Shown: positions 34,933-45,022, counted from the stretch's first letter. The stretch is 64,000 nt of DNA from Lachnospiraceae bacterium GAM79 (GCA_020735665.1 CP085928.1:1404501-1468500), one strand, 5' to 3'. Translations and numbers: made by a program. The notes: generated by a model not told the origin, from the sequence alone.

Positions 34933-35376
34933 TTACATCTTTTCAATCTGCGCCTTGATCGACATCGTCAGGCTCTTATCCTTCACAGCAAGGAAGATCG
35001 TATCATCTCCCGCGATACAGCCCATCAGCCCATCAATATCCATATGATCCAGCGCTGCCGCTACAGCCATGGCAACACCGGAGATTGTCTTGATCACGAT
35101 CAGGTTCTCTGCCGCATCTACAGAAATAATTCCTGTGCTCAGAACCTTCTTATAGGAATCCAGTGTCTCATAACGATTGTTCTTCTCTACGGCATATTTC
35201 TGTCTGGCTCCCGGTACGGATACCTTTGTCAGATTCATTTCCCGAATATCTCTGGAAACGGTTGCCTGTGTTGCCTGAAATCCCTCTTCCTTCAGTTTCT
35301 CCAGAAGATCATCCTGTGTTTCAATATCATATTTTTCAACAAGCTCCAGTATCTTTGCCTGTCTTTGATATTTCAT
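34933..35376 (-). CDS. argR: Arginine repressor
   Basis: It is a hexameric arginine-responsive regulator of arginine synthesis and breakdown. The N-terminal winged helix (residues 1-70: TQDDLLEKLKEEGFQATQATVSRDIREM) is followed by the C-terminal oligomerisation and Arg-binding domain with MGCIAGDDTIFLAV. The 147 residues match the family. It sits 38 bases from recN and one base from the nadK stop. Confidence 0.97.
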   Translation of the reverse strand: MKYQRQAKILELVEKYDIETQDDLLEKLKEEGFQATQATVSRDIREMNLTKVSVPGARQKYAVEKNNRYETLDSYKKVLSTGIISVDAAENLIVIKTISGVAMAVAAALDHMDIDGLMGCIAGDDTIFLAVKDKSLTMSIKAQIEKM

Positions 35377-35377
35377 C

Positions 35378-36226
35378 TCAGTTTCCTCCTAATTTATTTC
35401 TAAGTATTTCATAAAAGTTCACATTACTTGCCTTGATCAGCCTGGTTATCTTCTCAGACTTGCGGATATCCACCCGGTCGCCAACGGATAAATCCACATC
35501 GTTACCGCCATCAAAGGAACAGATTGCCTCTGTATCCTGCGTCTTACGCTTCTTAGTGATCTCTATCGTGATCCTCTCTTTGCCGGATAATACGATACTC
35601 TTTGCAGTCAGCGAATGCGGTGATACCGGCGTGATCACTAATAACTCTGCATCCGGGCTGACGATCGGTCCTCCTGCCGACAGATTATAGCCGGTAGAGC
35701 CTGTCGGTGTCGATATCACAACACCATCTGCCTCATATGTATCAAGCACCTGTCCATCAACAGACACATTAAGTCCGATCAGTCTGGAAAATCCTGCCCG
35801 GCTGATCACGATATCATTTAAAGCACTCTTGCGATACGTTGTGCCATCCGCTTTTGTCACCGTACCTGTGACCATCATTCGTTCTTCGATCGTAAAATCA
35901 TCTGTCAGCAGCCGATCCAGTATCTCTTCGATATTAGCAACTTCCCCTTCTGTCAGGAAGCCTACCGTACCCAGATTAATTCCAAATAACGGTATATCAA
36001 TATCTTCCGTCTCACCTGCCATGCATAACAGTGTTCCATCACCACCGAGAACCAGTACACAGTCAAACTGCTCTTTCTTTAAAGTCTCCCAATCCGAAGG
36101 CTCAAGCCGGAATACATCCCGCACCATACAGACTGCTCCATGTGCTTCCAGGTAACTCTGTATTCTGTTTGTAACTGTCGAATCGGTGTCCTTATCGGGA
36201 TTCACCACGATCATAAAACGATTCAT
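35378..36226 (-). CDS. nadK: NAD kinase
   Basis: It makes NADP from NAD with ATP or polyphosphate. The GGDGT motif (VLGGDGTLLCM, around residue 58), NDIVISRAG, and SPTGSTGY-type block (STPTGSTGYNLSAGGPIV) are all present. It has 282 residues and lies between tlyA and argR in the conserved cluster. The polyphosphate route may link to the ppk/ppx pair elsewhere in the window, which is inference. Confidence 0.97.
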   Translation of the reverse strand: MNRFMIVVNPDKDTDSTVTNRIQSYLEAHGAVCMVRDVFRLEPSDWETLKKEQFDCVLVLGGDGTLLCMAGETEDIDIPLFGINLGTVGFLTEGEVANIEEILDRLLTDDFTIEERMMVTGTVTKADGTTYRKSALNDIVISRAGFSRLIGLNVSVDGQVLDTYEADGVVISTPTGSTGYNLSAGGPIVSPDAELLVITPVSPHSLTAKSIVLSGKERITIEITKKRKTQDTEAICSFDGGNDVDLSVGDRVDIRKSEKITRLIKASNVNFYEILRNKLGGN

Positions 36227-36242
36227 CGGATTTATACTCCTC

Positions 36243-37037
36243 TTACAGGCTTCTGTGTGACTCTTCCACCATAGCCTTTATATCAAATTCTTTATTTTCC
36301 TTTGTCTGATCCTTTGTTATGTACAAAAGATACTCGATATTTCCTTCCGGTCCCTTGATCGGTGAATAGCTTAAGTCAAGTGTTTTAAATCCTATCTGTC
36401 GTGCAAAATCAACGATCATTTCAACCACTTCCACATGCACCTTCTGATCTCTGACAACGCCTTTTTTACCGACCTTTTCTCTGCCGGCTTCAAACTGCGG
36501 CTTGATCAGACACACGATCTCTCCGTCATCTGTCAACAGCTCTTTTACCGGAGGAAGTACCTTTGTCAAGGAGATAAAGGATACGTCGATCGATGCAAAT
36601 TCAATCCTGTCTTCGATATCATCCGGTGTCACATAACGGATATTTGTTTTCTCCATACAGACAACCCGCTCATCGTTTCGAAGCTTCCATGCAAGCTGTC
36701 CGTGTCCGACATCCACCGAATACACCTTGACCGCACCATTTTGCAGCATACAATCTGTAAATCCACCGGTTGAAGACCCGACATCCATTGCCACTTTTCC
36801 CGCAAGACTTACTCCGAAGCAGTCCATTGCCTTTTCAAGCTTTAAACCACCGCGGCTCACATATTTTAATGTATTTCCTCTTACTTCTATCTGTGCTTTC
36901 TCATCAAATGTCGATCCGGCCTTGTCTTCCTTTATGTTATCCACATAGACAATGCCCGACATGATGATCGCCTTTGCTTTTTCTCTGGACTCTGCAAGCC
37001 CACGATTTACCATCATTACATCCAGTCGTTCTTTCAT
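36243..37037 (-). CDS. tlyA: TlyA family rRNA (cytidine-2'-O)-methyltransferase
   Basis: An N-terminal S4 RNA-binding domain (residues 1-60: RLDVMMVNRGLAESREKAKA) joins an FtsJ-like methyltransferase domain with the SAM motif AMDVGSSTGGFTDCML and conserved catalytic Lys/Asp/Lys/Glu positions (SIDVSFISLTKVLP; CLIKPQFEAG). Relatives methylate 16S and 23S rRNA. The gene lies 2 bases from dxs. Annotation as hemolysin in older records is not supported by the domains. Confidence 0.93.
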   Translation of the reverse strand: MKERLDVMMVNRGLAESREKAKAIIMSGIVYVDNIKEDKAGSTFDEKAQIEVRGNTLKYVSRGGLKLEKAMDCFGVSLAGKVAMDVGSSTGGFTDCMLQNGAVKVYSVDVGHGQLAWKLRNDERVVCMEKTNIRYVTPDDIEDRIEFASIDVSFISLTKVLPPVKELLTDDGEIVCLIKPQFEAGREKVGKKGVVRDQKVHVEVVEMIVDFARQIGFKTLDLSYSPIKGPEGNIEYLLYITKDQTKENKEFDIKAMVEESHRSL

Positions 37038-37039
37038 CT

Positions 37040-38911
37040 CTACTCCATCATATCCTGAATCCGGTCATATATGGATTCAGCATCTATCTTTAGCATCTTT
37101 CTCAGTTCTTCTATGCTTCCGTGACGGACAAAGGTATCTTCAATTGCGATCGGAAGAACCTTCACATCACTTGCCTTTGATTCCAGATATTCCTCAACCA
37201 GAGCACCATAACCGCCATGCAGGATACCTTCCTCGATCGTCACGATCAGCTTATGTGACTCTGCCAAATGATCGATCATTGCTTTGTCTAACGGCTTGAT
37301 AAACCTTGCATTGACAAAGGTCACCTGTCTGCCTTCCTGTAAGAACCGATTATATAATTTCTCGGTTTCTTCCACCATATTTCCAACCGCTACTAACGCG
37401 ATCTCACTTCCCTCACGAAGGATCTCACTCTTTCCGTATTCGACCGGCTCATTATAATCTTTTAAGCCGTAATATGCCTGTCCTCTGGCGTATTTGATCG
37501 CTACCGGTCCGTCATAGGCTACTGCCCATTCCATCGCTCTAGTGAGCTCATAGCGGTTCTTCGGAGCCATAATGACCAGATTCGGAATATGCGATAAAAA
37601 TGCCGTATCAAAGATTCCCTGATGTGTCTCACCATCTGCCCCGACCAGTCCTGACCGGTCGATTGCAAATATCACATGCAGGTTCTGCATACAGACATCG
37701 TGCAGGATCTGATCATAAGCCCGCTGTAAGAAGGAAGAATACACTGCTACCACAGGGATCATACCTTCCACAGCAAGTCCTGCCGCAAATGTGACCGCAT
37801 GTTCTTCTGCGATTCCCACATCAAAGGTTCGATCCGGGAATTTCTCTGCAAATTTATCGACTCCGGTTCCCTTGCTCATCGCCGCTGTGATTGCAACGAC
37901 CCGGGTATTTTCCGTTCCGAGCTCTACTAACTTTCTTGCAAATACACCTGTATAGGATAAACCTTTTTCGACATTTTTAACTTTACCTGTTTCAATATCA
38001 AAGGAACCGATTCCATGGAAATAGCATGGATGCTTCTCCGCAAATTTATACCCTTTTCCCTTGATCGTTTTTATATGAACCAGAATCGGTTTATTTAACT
38101 TAAATGCACGTTTAAAGGTTTCTTCCATCAATCTTATATTGTGTCCATCGATCGGACCGATATAGGTAACACCCATTTCTTCAAAGAACATTCCCGGAAC
38201 AAACATCTGCTTCAAAGAATCCTTCGACCGCTTCAGTCCTTTAGCAAGCTTCTCGCCTGCTACCGGTATATGCATCAGTGCTTTCTCGATTCCGTTTTTC
38301 AGATCATTATATGGCTGACCGACACGAAGCTTACTCAGATAGCTTGACATTCCTCCTACATTGTGGCCGATCGACATCTCATTGTCATTCAGCACGACCA
38401 GACATCCGGTCTTGACCTCTGCCATGTTATTTAGCGCTTCATAGACCATACCACCGGTGAAGGAACCGTCACCGACAACGGCTGCAATCTTCTCCTTCGT
38501 TCCTTTGATCCCTCTTGCGCATGCCATACCAAGTGCCGCCGACATCGCGGTCGAACTGTGTCCTGTATTAAAAGCATCACAATCACTCTCACTGGTCTTG
38601 GGAAATCCGCTTAAACCGCCAAACTTCCGTAATGTTGTCATCTGATCTTTTCGTCCGGTCAGGATCTTATGCACATAGGACTGATGTCCTACATCCCATA
38701 CCAACTTATCAGCCGGGAAATCCATCGCACGATGAAGTGCGATCGTAAGTTCCACGCACCCAAGGTTTGACGCCAGATGCCCACCCGTCTCGCTGACATT
38801 TGCGATCAGAAACTCCCGGATATCCTGTGCCAGCTCCGGCAGATCTTTCTCATCTATTTTCTTTATGTCATTTGGTTCTTGTATTCGATCCAGTATACTC
38901 ATATCTTTCAT
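37040..38911 (-). CDS. dxs: 1-deoxy-D-xylulose-5-phosphate synthase
   Basis: It is the first, thiamine-diphosphate-dependent step of the MEP isoprenoid pathway (pyruvate plus glyceraldehyde 3-phosphate). Motifs are GHQSYVHKILTGR, the ThDP motif GDGSFTGGMVYEALNN, and the transketolase-type EEHAVTFAAGLA and DRSGLVGADGETHQG blocks. It has 623 residues. It is next to ispA, so precursor and prenyl-chain synthesis are co-transcribed. Confidence 0.98.
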   Translation of the reverse strand: MKDMSILDRIQEPNDIKKIDEKDLPELAQDIREFLIANVSETGGHLASNLGCVELTIALHRAMDFPADKLVWDVGHQSYVHKILTGRKDQMTTLRKFGGLSGFPKTSESDCDAFNTGHSSTAMSAALGMACARGIKGTKEKIAAVVGDGSFTGGMVYEALNNMAEVKTGCLVVLNDNEMSIGHNVGGMSSYLSKLRVGQPYNDLKNGIEKALMHIPVAGEKLAKGLKRSKDSLKQMFVPGMFFEEMGVTYIGPIDGHNIRLMEETFKRAFKLNKPILVHIKTIKGKGYKFAEKHPCYFHGIGSFDIETGKVKNVEKGLSYTGVFARKLVELGTENTRVVAITAAMSKGTGVDKFAEKFPDRTFDVGIAEEHAVTFAAGLAVEGMIPVVAVYSSFLQRAYDQILHDVCMQNLHVIFAIDRSGLVGADGETHQGIFDTAFLSHIPNLVIMAPKNRYELTRAMEWAVAYDGPVAIKYARGQAYYGLKDYNEPVEYGKSEILREGSEIALVAVGNMVEETEKLYNRFLQEGRQVTFVNARFIKPLDKAMIDHLAESHKLIVTIEEGILHGGYGALVEEYLESKASDVKVLPIAIEDTFVRHGSIEELRKMLKIDAESIYDRIQDMME

Positions 38912-38916
38912 CTCTG

Positions 38917-39813
38917 TTATTTCTTTCTGTTGACCAGTTCCAGAATCAATTCATCCAGAAATTCATTCTTATACGGAAGCTGATCCAGTCTTGTAACCGC
39001 ACGCCTGGATATCTCCGCGACATCCTTCTTGGACTCCTCAAGTCCGTGGATCGTGACATAGGTTACTTTACCATTTTCTTCATCTGAGCAGACAGGCTTT
39101 CCAAGCACTGCACTGTCACCCAGAATGTCCAGAAGATCGTCCTGGATCTGGAATGCCAGTCCGATATCCGATGCGATCATTTCGACCTGCTTCAATTCAT
39201 CTTCCGTTGCTCCGGCAAGAACTGCACCGATCATCATAGATGCTTCGATCAACGCACCGGTCTTATTCTCATACACAAAATGAAGCTGATCACCACTCAT
39301 CTGCTTCCCTGTCATCTCTACATCTACAACCTGACCACCGATCATTCCGTTTACACCTGCTTTTTTTGCAAGGATCGTGAATGCCCTGGCAACAGTCTGA
39401 TTCCCCGGTTCCAGTTCAAATGCCTTACAGGCTGTCTCAAATGCATAATTTAAAAGCGCATCACCAGCAAGGATCGCCATTGCCTCACCAAATACCACAT
39501 GTGAAGTCTTTCTTCCTCTGCGGTATTCATCATTATCCAATGCCGGCAGATCATCATGGATCAGGGAATAGGTATGTATCATCTCGATCGCTGCCATAAA
39601 CGGCTCTACAACTTTTCCTGTTCCGCCAAATAAACGGTAGGTTTCCTGCATTAATAACGGACGTAGTCTCTTTCCCCCTGCCTGAAAGGAATAGTTCATT
39701 GCCGTAAATATAGTTTTCTGAAACCCTTCTTCTGCCGGTGCATATGTGTATATAATATTCTGTACTTCCTTTGTATGAAGTTCTAATTTATTCTTTTCCA
39801 CTGTTCTCTCCAC
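38917..39813 (-). CDS. ispA: Farnesyl/geranylgeranyl diphosphate synthase
   Basis: It condenses isopentenyl diphosphate with allylic diphosphates. The first Asp-rich motif is HDDLPALDND (residue about 88) and the second is QIQDDLLDILGD (about 228). It has 298 residues. It overlaps xseB by 26 bases at its start. FPP is the likely product from family length and context. Confidence 0.95.
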   Translation of the reverse strand: MERTVEKNKLELHTKEVQNIIYTYAPAEEGFQKTIFTAMNYSFQAGGKRLRPLLMQETYRLFGGTGKVVEPFMAAIEMIHTYSLIHDDLPALDNDEYRRGRKTSHVVFGEAMAILAGDALLNYAFETACKAFELEPGNQTVARAFTILAKKAGVNGMIGGQVVDVEMTGKQMSGDQLHFVYENKTGALIEASMMIGAVLAGATEDELKQVEMIASDIGLAFQIQDDLLDILGDSAVLGKPVCSDEENGKVTYVTIHGLEESKKDVAEISRRAVTRLDQLPYKNEFLDELILELVNRKK

Positions 39814-40006
39814 TTAATACGATCATTTCTTTTTCAACATCACACAGATCATCCTTACATGCCTGAACAAGCTGTACGCCCTCTGCGTAGGCTGCCAGAC
39901 TATCCTTTAACGATGTCGCAGGATTCTCTAAGACAGCCGTGATTGCTTCTATTTTCTTCAGGGATTCCTCGATTGAGAAATCCTTCTTTTCCATCTTCTC
40001 TGCCAT
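39788..40006 (-). CDS. xseB: Exodeoxyribonuclease VII small subunit
   Basis: It is a 72-residue helical subunit that activates XseA. The pattern SIEESLKKIEAITAVLENPATSLKDSLAAYAEGVQL is diagnostic. It begins 2 bases after the xseA stop. Confidence 0.96.
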   Translation of the reverse strand: MAEKMEKKDFSIEESLKKIEAITAVLENPATSLKDSLAAYAEGVQLVQACKDDLCDVEKEMIVLSGENSGKE

Positions 40007-40008
40007 TT

Positions 40009-41214
40009 CTAATCTTCCTCTTTCACATCCGTTACTCTTGTCTCGATCAGACCATCATGAACACGGATGGTAATGCGGTCATCTTTTTCTATCTCTTTTA
40101 TCGTCGTTACCGGCGTTCCGGTCTTTTCGATATACCCAAATCCATTTATAAGCTTCGCCGATGGAGACAGACCATGCAGACGTTCTGCAAGAAGCATCAC
40201 CCGATGTTCGTATCTGTCGTATTTATTCTTCATAGCACGGTTTAAACGATCTGACAGATCATCCAGATAGATCTGCTGCTGTGCAAGCCTCTGCTTCGGA
40301 TTCAGGATACGAAGATGTCTTTCCGCGGCCTGTAACTTCTCCTGATATGCTGCAAGTCTCCGTTTCATCAGATAATCCATCTGTCTGCCCTGATTTATGA
40401 CCTGATGAACCGTGGACATCACATCCGGTATTGCCTGCTCACAGGCGGCTGATGGTGTCGGTGCGCGAAGATCTGCCGCATAATCTGCGATCGTATTATC
40501 AATCTCATGACCTGTACCGGAAATGATCGGCGTCTTTGCATGGTAGATCGCCCATGCAACGACCTCCTCATTAAACGCCCAGAGGTCTTCGATCGAGCCG
40601 CCGCCACGACCGATAATGATCGTATCTACGCCCATGTTATCCAACACTTCGATTCCATGCGCGATATCTTCTGCTGCCCCATCTCCCTGTACCTTTACCG
40701 GATACAGGATAAGCTGGACATATGGATTTCTTCTCTTTGCGATGTTTCTGATATCCTGGATCGCCGCACCTGTCTGTGCTGTCACGATGCCTACCCGCTT
40801 CGGATATGCCGGTATCGGCTTCTTGATATCGAATTCAAACAGTCCCTGTTCATACAACTTCTGTTTCAACTGTTCATACCGCTCATAGAGATTTCCAATC
40901 CCATCCAGCTTGATCTCTTTTACATATAACTGATATCTGCCATCCCGTTCGTAGATATTCACACTTCCGTGGCAGACTACCTGCTGCCCGTTTTCCAGTT
41001 TGAAATCAAGACCGGAATATGCATAACTTTTAAACATAACAGCCATGATCGAACCGGTCTCATCCTTCAATGAAAAATAGATATGCCCGGAACTGTGATA
41101 TTTGCAGTTAGAGACTTCTCCCTTCACATAAATATCACCAAGCAGATAATCACTGCTGATCAGATTCTTGATATATCCATTTACCTGTCCGACGGTATAG
41201 CTTTTCTTTGCCAT
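40009..41214 (-). CDS. xseA: Exodeoxyribonuclease VII large subunit
   Basis: It is the catalytic subunit that degrades single-stranded DNA. The N-terminal OB fold (residues 5-100: YTVGQVNGYIKNLI, VKGEVSNCKYHSSGHIYFSLKD) is followed by the catalytic domain with GRGGGSIEDLWAFNEE and SGTGHEIDNTIADYAAD, then a coiled coil (about 265-345). It has 401 residues. Confidence 0.97.
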   Translation of the reverse strand: MAKKSYTVGQVNGYIKNLISSDYLLGDIYVKGEVSNCKYHSSGHIYFSLKDETGSIMAVMFKSYAYSGLDFKLENGQQVVCHGSVNIYERDGRYQLYVKEIKLDGIGNLYERYEQLKQKLYEQGLFEFDIKKPIPAYPKRVGIVTAQTGAAIQDIRNIAKRRNPYVQLILYPVKVQGDGAAEDIAHGIEVLDNMGVDTIIIGRGGGSIEDLWAFNEEVVAWAIYHAKTPIISGTGHEIDNTIADYAADLRAPTPSAACEQAIPDVMSTVHQVINQGRQMDYLMKRRLAAYQEKLQAAERHLRILNPKQRLAQQQIYLDDLSDRLNRAMKNKYDRYEHRVMLLAERLHGLSPSAKLINGFGYIEKTGTPVTTIKEIEKDDRITIRVHDGLIETRVTDVKEED

Positions 41215-41222
41215 ATTCTCAC

Positions 41223-41657
41223 CTAATCTGCAAGCTTTGCAAGAAGTGCATTAATGAAGCTCTTTGCTTCTACATCGCAGTATGTCTTTGCAAGCTCTAC
41301 TGCTTCATTGATCGCTACCTTTACAGGAATATCTTCATCAAACTTGATCTCATATACAGCCAGTCTTAAGATAGCAAGCTCGGCTTTTCCGATTCTTCCA
41401 AGCTTCCATCCCTGTGAGATACCACTGATGGTTTCATCGATCTCAGTAATATGGGAAACAACTGCCTCTACACGATCTATGATATATGCTTTTTCTTCCT
41501 CTGTCATGGCAACAGCATCCATCTTGTTATCGTCTTCATCATAAAGGCTGGCATGCTCCAATTCGAGCTCTGCTTCTTCTCTGATCTCTGAAACATCATT
41601 GAATTCCAGACTGAATAAAATTTTAAATACGGTTTCTCTTATCTCTCGTCTTGTCAT
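41223..41657 (-). CDS. nusB: Transcription antitermination factor NusB
   Basis: It is an all-helical RNA-binding protein in rRNA antitermination. TRREIRETVFKILFSLEF at the N-terminus and VAINEAVELAKTYCDVEAKSFINALL near the end are typical. It has 144 residues and is 8 bases from xseA. Confidence 0.96.
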   Translation of the reverse strand: MTRREIRETVFKILFSLEFNDVSEIREEAELELEHASLYDEDDNKMDAVAMTEEEKAYIIDRVEAVVSHITEIDETISGISQGWKLGRIGKAELAILRLAVYEIKFDEDIPVKVAINEAVELAKTYCDVEAKSFINALLAKLAD

Positions 41658-41667
41658 ATGTTCCTCT

Positions 41668-42054
41668 CTAGTTTGCGTCTGCCATGCGAACGCCGGCTAC
41701 ACGTATATTTACCTTGGTTACATTAAGACCTGTCATTGTCTCAATTGCCTGCTTTACTTTATCCTGAACCTGTGTTGTCACAGTCGGAATGCTATACTCA
41801 TATAATACGTCAATCGCAAGATCTACTTTCACTTCACCCGGCAACAATTCTACCTTCACTCCCTTTGCCGGATTCTTCTTGCCCAAACGGCTTGCGAGTT
41901 CATTTGATAATGAGCCGGCAAGTCTTGATACGCCATCTACCTCAGTTGCAGCCAGACCTGCGATGATCGCGATTACTTCGCCCGCGATCTGTACATGTCC
42001 AATGGAATTTTCTTCTTCTATATTTTCATACGTGCTTGTATTCTCTTCACTCAT
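41668..42054 (-). CDS. Asp23/Gls24 family envelope stress protein
   Basis: It is a DUF322-family protein, 128 residues, related to Asp23 and AmaP-associated proteins near the membrane. Signature parts are GHVQIAGEVIAIIAGLAATEVDGV and VKVELLPGEVKVDLAIDVLY. The start at 42054 has GGAGG 8 bases upstream. It heads the nusB-xseA cluster, as in most Clostridia. Its upstream region carries element B1. Confidence 0.93.
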   Translation of the reverse strand: MSEENTSTYENIEEENSIGHVQIAGEVIAIIAGLAATEVDGVSRLAGSLSNELASRLGKKNPAKGVKVELLPGEVKVDLAIDVLYEYSIPTVTTQVQDKVKQAIETMTGLNVTKVNIRVAGVRMADAN

Positions 42055-42148
42055 TCTGTATACCTCCAGACTTCCTGTATTTGTACATATTGATTCAATA
42101 TTATACCGCAATTATGAAAAACATTCAACACCCGGAATTGACGGGGAA

Positions 42149-42430
42149 AATTCAGAATTAGCTGCTGGTTTTGTGAATGATATGCAGCTATGGGCTGTCG
42201 GCTGGTACTTGTATCCTATAACAACACACTTCTCTTCCTATGAACTGCACATGTCTTATCCGCACATACTTCTGTGCAAACTCGCCTGCGGCTCAAACAT
42301 GCACCCGTATGTGCTGACAATGTGCACTTCATAACGGAAGCTTCACTAATGTTGTTATAGGATACAAGTACCAGCCAGACAGATCATACCTGCATATCCA
42401 TTCACTTTGTACAATAGCTAATTCCGAATT
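42149..42430 (+). repeat. Family B structured element, copy B1
   Basis: It is an about 280-bp palindrome-like element. The inner arms of 27 bases (42200-42226 and 42350-42376) pair perfectly, and weaker pairing continues outward for about 50 more bases on each side. The core contains GCACAT/ATGTGC, GCACATAC/GTATGTGC, GTGC/GCAC and a tip GC-C(TGCG)G-C, a UNCG tetraloop. The sense strand, judged by the tetraloop, is plus, antisense to both neighbours. The rest of the gap to 42722 (42431-42635) is AT-rich with nothing I can name. Confidence 0.83.
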
Positions 42431-42635
42431 TATTCATATTCTTTGAACTATCTTATGACTTTATACTAATTTATAGTTTCCAACATAGTATCTGCATTGT
42501 TGGTGATGTTTATTTATATTTTGGCATAATATAATTAAAATGTATATCCGTTGCGATATCTTCATTTCTGACGATAATACATATTTTTACATAATAAAAT
42601 ACATCTTGTAACAGACACTCTTGCTGTTTAGTTGT

Positions 42636-42668
42636 ACAAAACAGGCAGGATGTTATGCACCCTGCCTG
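42636..42668 (-). terminator. Terminator of BIG2 gene 42722-45022
   Basis: CAGGCAGG and CCTGCCTG pair perfectly around an 11-base loop, followed on the minus strand by TTTTGT. Confidence 0.85.
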
Positions 42669-42721
42669 AAAAGCTTTATAATAATATCAATATTTCACTT
42701 TTAAATAAATCATCTGTTCAT

Positions 42722-45022
42722 TTAATCTTCATAGTCACTGTCATAAGTTAAATTGAATATTACATTTGCAACATTTCCACTTTCTTTTGATAACTTATAA
42801 TAGTAAGTATGACCCGCATACATATATGCAGTAATTGACGCACTGGAACTTGAATCAAACCAGTCATATCTATCATTCGAACTATCCGGATCTGAGTATT
42901 CATATACATCTATACTCTTATCCAGTCCGCTTACACTTGGCACATAGAATTCATAATATCCGCTTGTTGTAGGTGTAAATTTAAGAATCGCAGGACTGAC
43001 CGGAGATACTGTAATGCTCTGATTTGAACCCGTATTGACTGTGCTTATATTACTGGAAATAACAACATTTGCTGTTACCATAGTACTATTTCCTGCAACT
43101 GTTACATATGCTGTAGCCGTATAGTCATATATGGAGTTCTTCGTCTTGCTTGTTAATACATAATTTCCATTTTTCAGGTAAAGTGTATTTCCGAATCCAC
43201 AGCTCTTACCGGTAGCATCATACCAGGTTTCGAATGAAGAATCTGATACAATTGAATTATTGGAATAAATCATAACCTTGTAAAGCGGAAGCTGGATATC
43301 ATAACCTGACTGGGTAGCCTGAAGCGACTGGGAGTACAGATACTTCAATGTTCCTCTGTAAGAAGCTTCAATATCATATGTACCCTGCTCTAATGTAATA
43401 GAATATGCACCTTCACTATTTGCCGATGTGCCGATATCTGAACTATAACGGCTTGCTTTATTCTGATTTGTAAATGAAATATCTGCATATGGAACTGGAT
43501 TTCCATTCATATCCTTTACAATACCTGCGATTGTAACGCCCTGCTTTACATGAGCTACAACCTGTGTAGAAGTCTGAAGAGCCGGATTATTTTTATCTGT
43601 TACAACAACAGTAAATACATAATCACCGGCCATTGGAAGGGTTCCATGTAATTCTCCGTCACTGTCAATCACACAATTATAGTTTGTGCCGGTTAACGCA
43701 TAAGAATAACTGCCGCTTCCACCTGCAGCGGTTACATACCGACTGAAATCAACGCCCTGTGCAGAGCCATACACCAGATAAGACGGTGTTGCGGCAGCAT
43801 AAAGACCGCTGTCATTATATACCAGCCATGTAACGGTCTCTGTCATACGATTACCTAATTCATCATCTGTTACGATCGTAACATTATAAACACCTGCCTG
43901 AACCGGTGAACCATAGAACTGAACATAAGAATAACTGTTTGAATAGACAACCTTATATCCTACACCGGCCGGTAAACCGGAAACTGTTGCAGTTGCAAAT
44001 CCATAACCACCCAGAGCATATCTGTATCCACCTGAACTGGAATCCATCTTGGTACCTACAGCCACCTTGTAGATACTTTCATCTGTATACTGGAATGCGC
44101 CCTTTGTATAATAAACTTCCTTCTCCGTACCATACTTTGGAATTGCAACCTTTACATAATGATCCTCGTACAGACCTGTCTCATCATTCAGTGTTAAAAT
44201 GTAATTTACACCATCTGAAGATGATATGCTGTCGATCACACACTGTTTTCTGTATACACCTGTTGCATACTCCTTTGTATATAATACGAAATCATTTACA
44301 TTAAGTGATTTTGCAGGAGAAATAGATACCTGAACAGAATGATCGTTCAAAGCAGTAAGTCCTGTAATAACTGCAGGTACTTCCTGTTTCTTCTTTACTG
44401 TTACTTTACAGACTTTTTTCTTACCGGAACCATCCTTTGCAAGTGCTGTGATCTTTACTGTACCTGCTTTGATTCCCTTTACTACACCGTTTGCTGATAC
44501 AGTAGCAATTTTCTTGTTTGATGTCTTCCATACAACTGACTTGCTGCTGGCTTTTTTAGGAGCAACTGTTGCCTTCAGCTTTAAGGTCTTGCCTACTGTC
44601 AGGCTTGCCTTTGTCTTACTTAACTTGATGCTTGTTACCGGCGTTCCTACCGTCACCTTGATCTTAACTGTTTTTTTCTTGTTTGCCTTAGAAATAACAG
44701 TTATCACTGCTTTTCCGTTTTTCTTAGCTGTGATCTTACCCTTTGCATTTACAGTTGCAACTTTCTTGTTACTGGTCTTATAGGTAACTGCTTTTGATAC
44801 CTTTTTACCAGAAACGCTTACTTTCGTTTTCAGAGTAAATGACTTACCCTTTTTGAGTGTCAGCTGTTTTGCCGGCAGGTTTGTAACTGCTACAGATTTT
44901 ACTTTACCGGTCGCCGCACTTACTTCCGCATCCGGAATTGTAAGCATGGAAACAGCTACCGCTACTGCAATTACAACTGCCAGAATACGTTTTAATACTG
45001 ACATTTTTACTTGTTTTCTCAT
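42722..45022 (-). CDS. Secreted BIG2 (bacterial Ig-like) surface protein, paralog 1
   Basis: It has 766 residues with a signal peptide (residues 1-36, ending before EVSAAT) and two N-terminal Lys-rich BIG2 domains (about 37-205: LTLKKGKSFTLKTKVSVSGK, TSNKKVATVNAKGKITA, then KTSNKKIATVSANGVVKG). Beta-rich segments follow, including a carboxypeptidase-regulatory-like stretch (about 490-560, VKDMNGNPVPYADISFTN) and a C-terminal pre-peptidase-like beta domain. I see no LPXTG anchor. The start at 45022 has GGGAGG 8 bases upstream. It is one of three tandem paralogs; a role in adhesion or envelope structure is inference. Confidence 0.85.
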   Translation of the reverse strand: MRKQVKMSVLKRILAVVIAVAVAVSMLTIPDAEVSAATGKVKSVAVTNLPAKQLTLKKGKSFTLKTKVSVSGKKVSKAVTYKTSNKKVATVNAKGKITAKKNGKAVITVISKANKKKTVKIKVTVGTPVTSIKLSKTKASLTVGKTLKLKATVAPKKASSKSVVWKTSNKKIATVSANGVVKGIKAGTVKITALAKDGSGKKKVCKVTVKKKQEVPAVITGLTALNDHSVQVSISPAKSLNVNDFVLYTKEYATGVYRKQCVIDSISSSDGVNYILTLNDETGLYEDHYVKVAIPKYGTEKEVYYTKGAFQYTDESIYKVAVGTKMDSSSGGYRYALGGYGFATATVSGLPAGVGYKVVYSNSYSYVQFYGSPVQAGVYNVTIVTDDELGNRMTETVTWLVYNDSGLYAAATPSYLVYGSAQGVDFSRYVTAAGGSGSYSYALTGTNYNCVIDSDGELHGTLPMAGDYVFTVVVTDKNNPALQTSTQVVAHVKQGVTIAGIVKDMNGNPVPYADISFTNQNKASRYSSDIGTSANSEGAYSITLEQGTYDIEASYRGTLKYLYSQSLQATQSGYDIQLPLYKVMIYSNNSIVSDSSFETWYDATGKSCGFGNTLYLKNGNYVLTSKTKNSIYDYTATAYVTVAGNSTMVTANVVISSNISTVNTGSNQSITVSPVSPAILKFTPTTSGYYEFYVPSVSGLDKSIDVYEYSDPDSSNDRYDWFDSSSSASITAYMYAGHTYYYKLSKESGNVANVIFNLTYDSDYED

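Noticed and set aside
36243-37037. Hemolysin
   Set aside because: The S4 plus FtsJ domains show an rRNA methyltransferase; the hemolysin name is historical.
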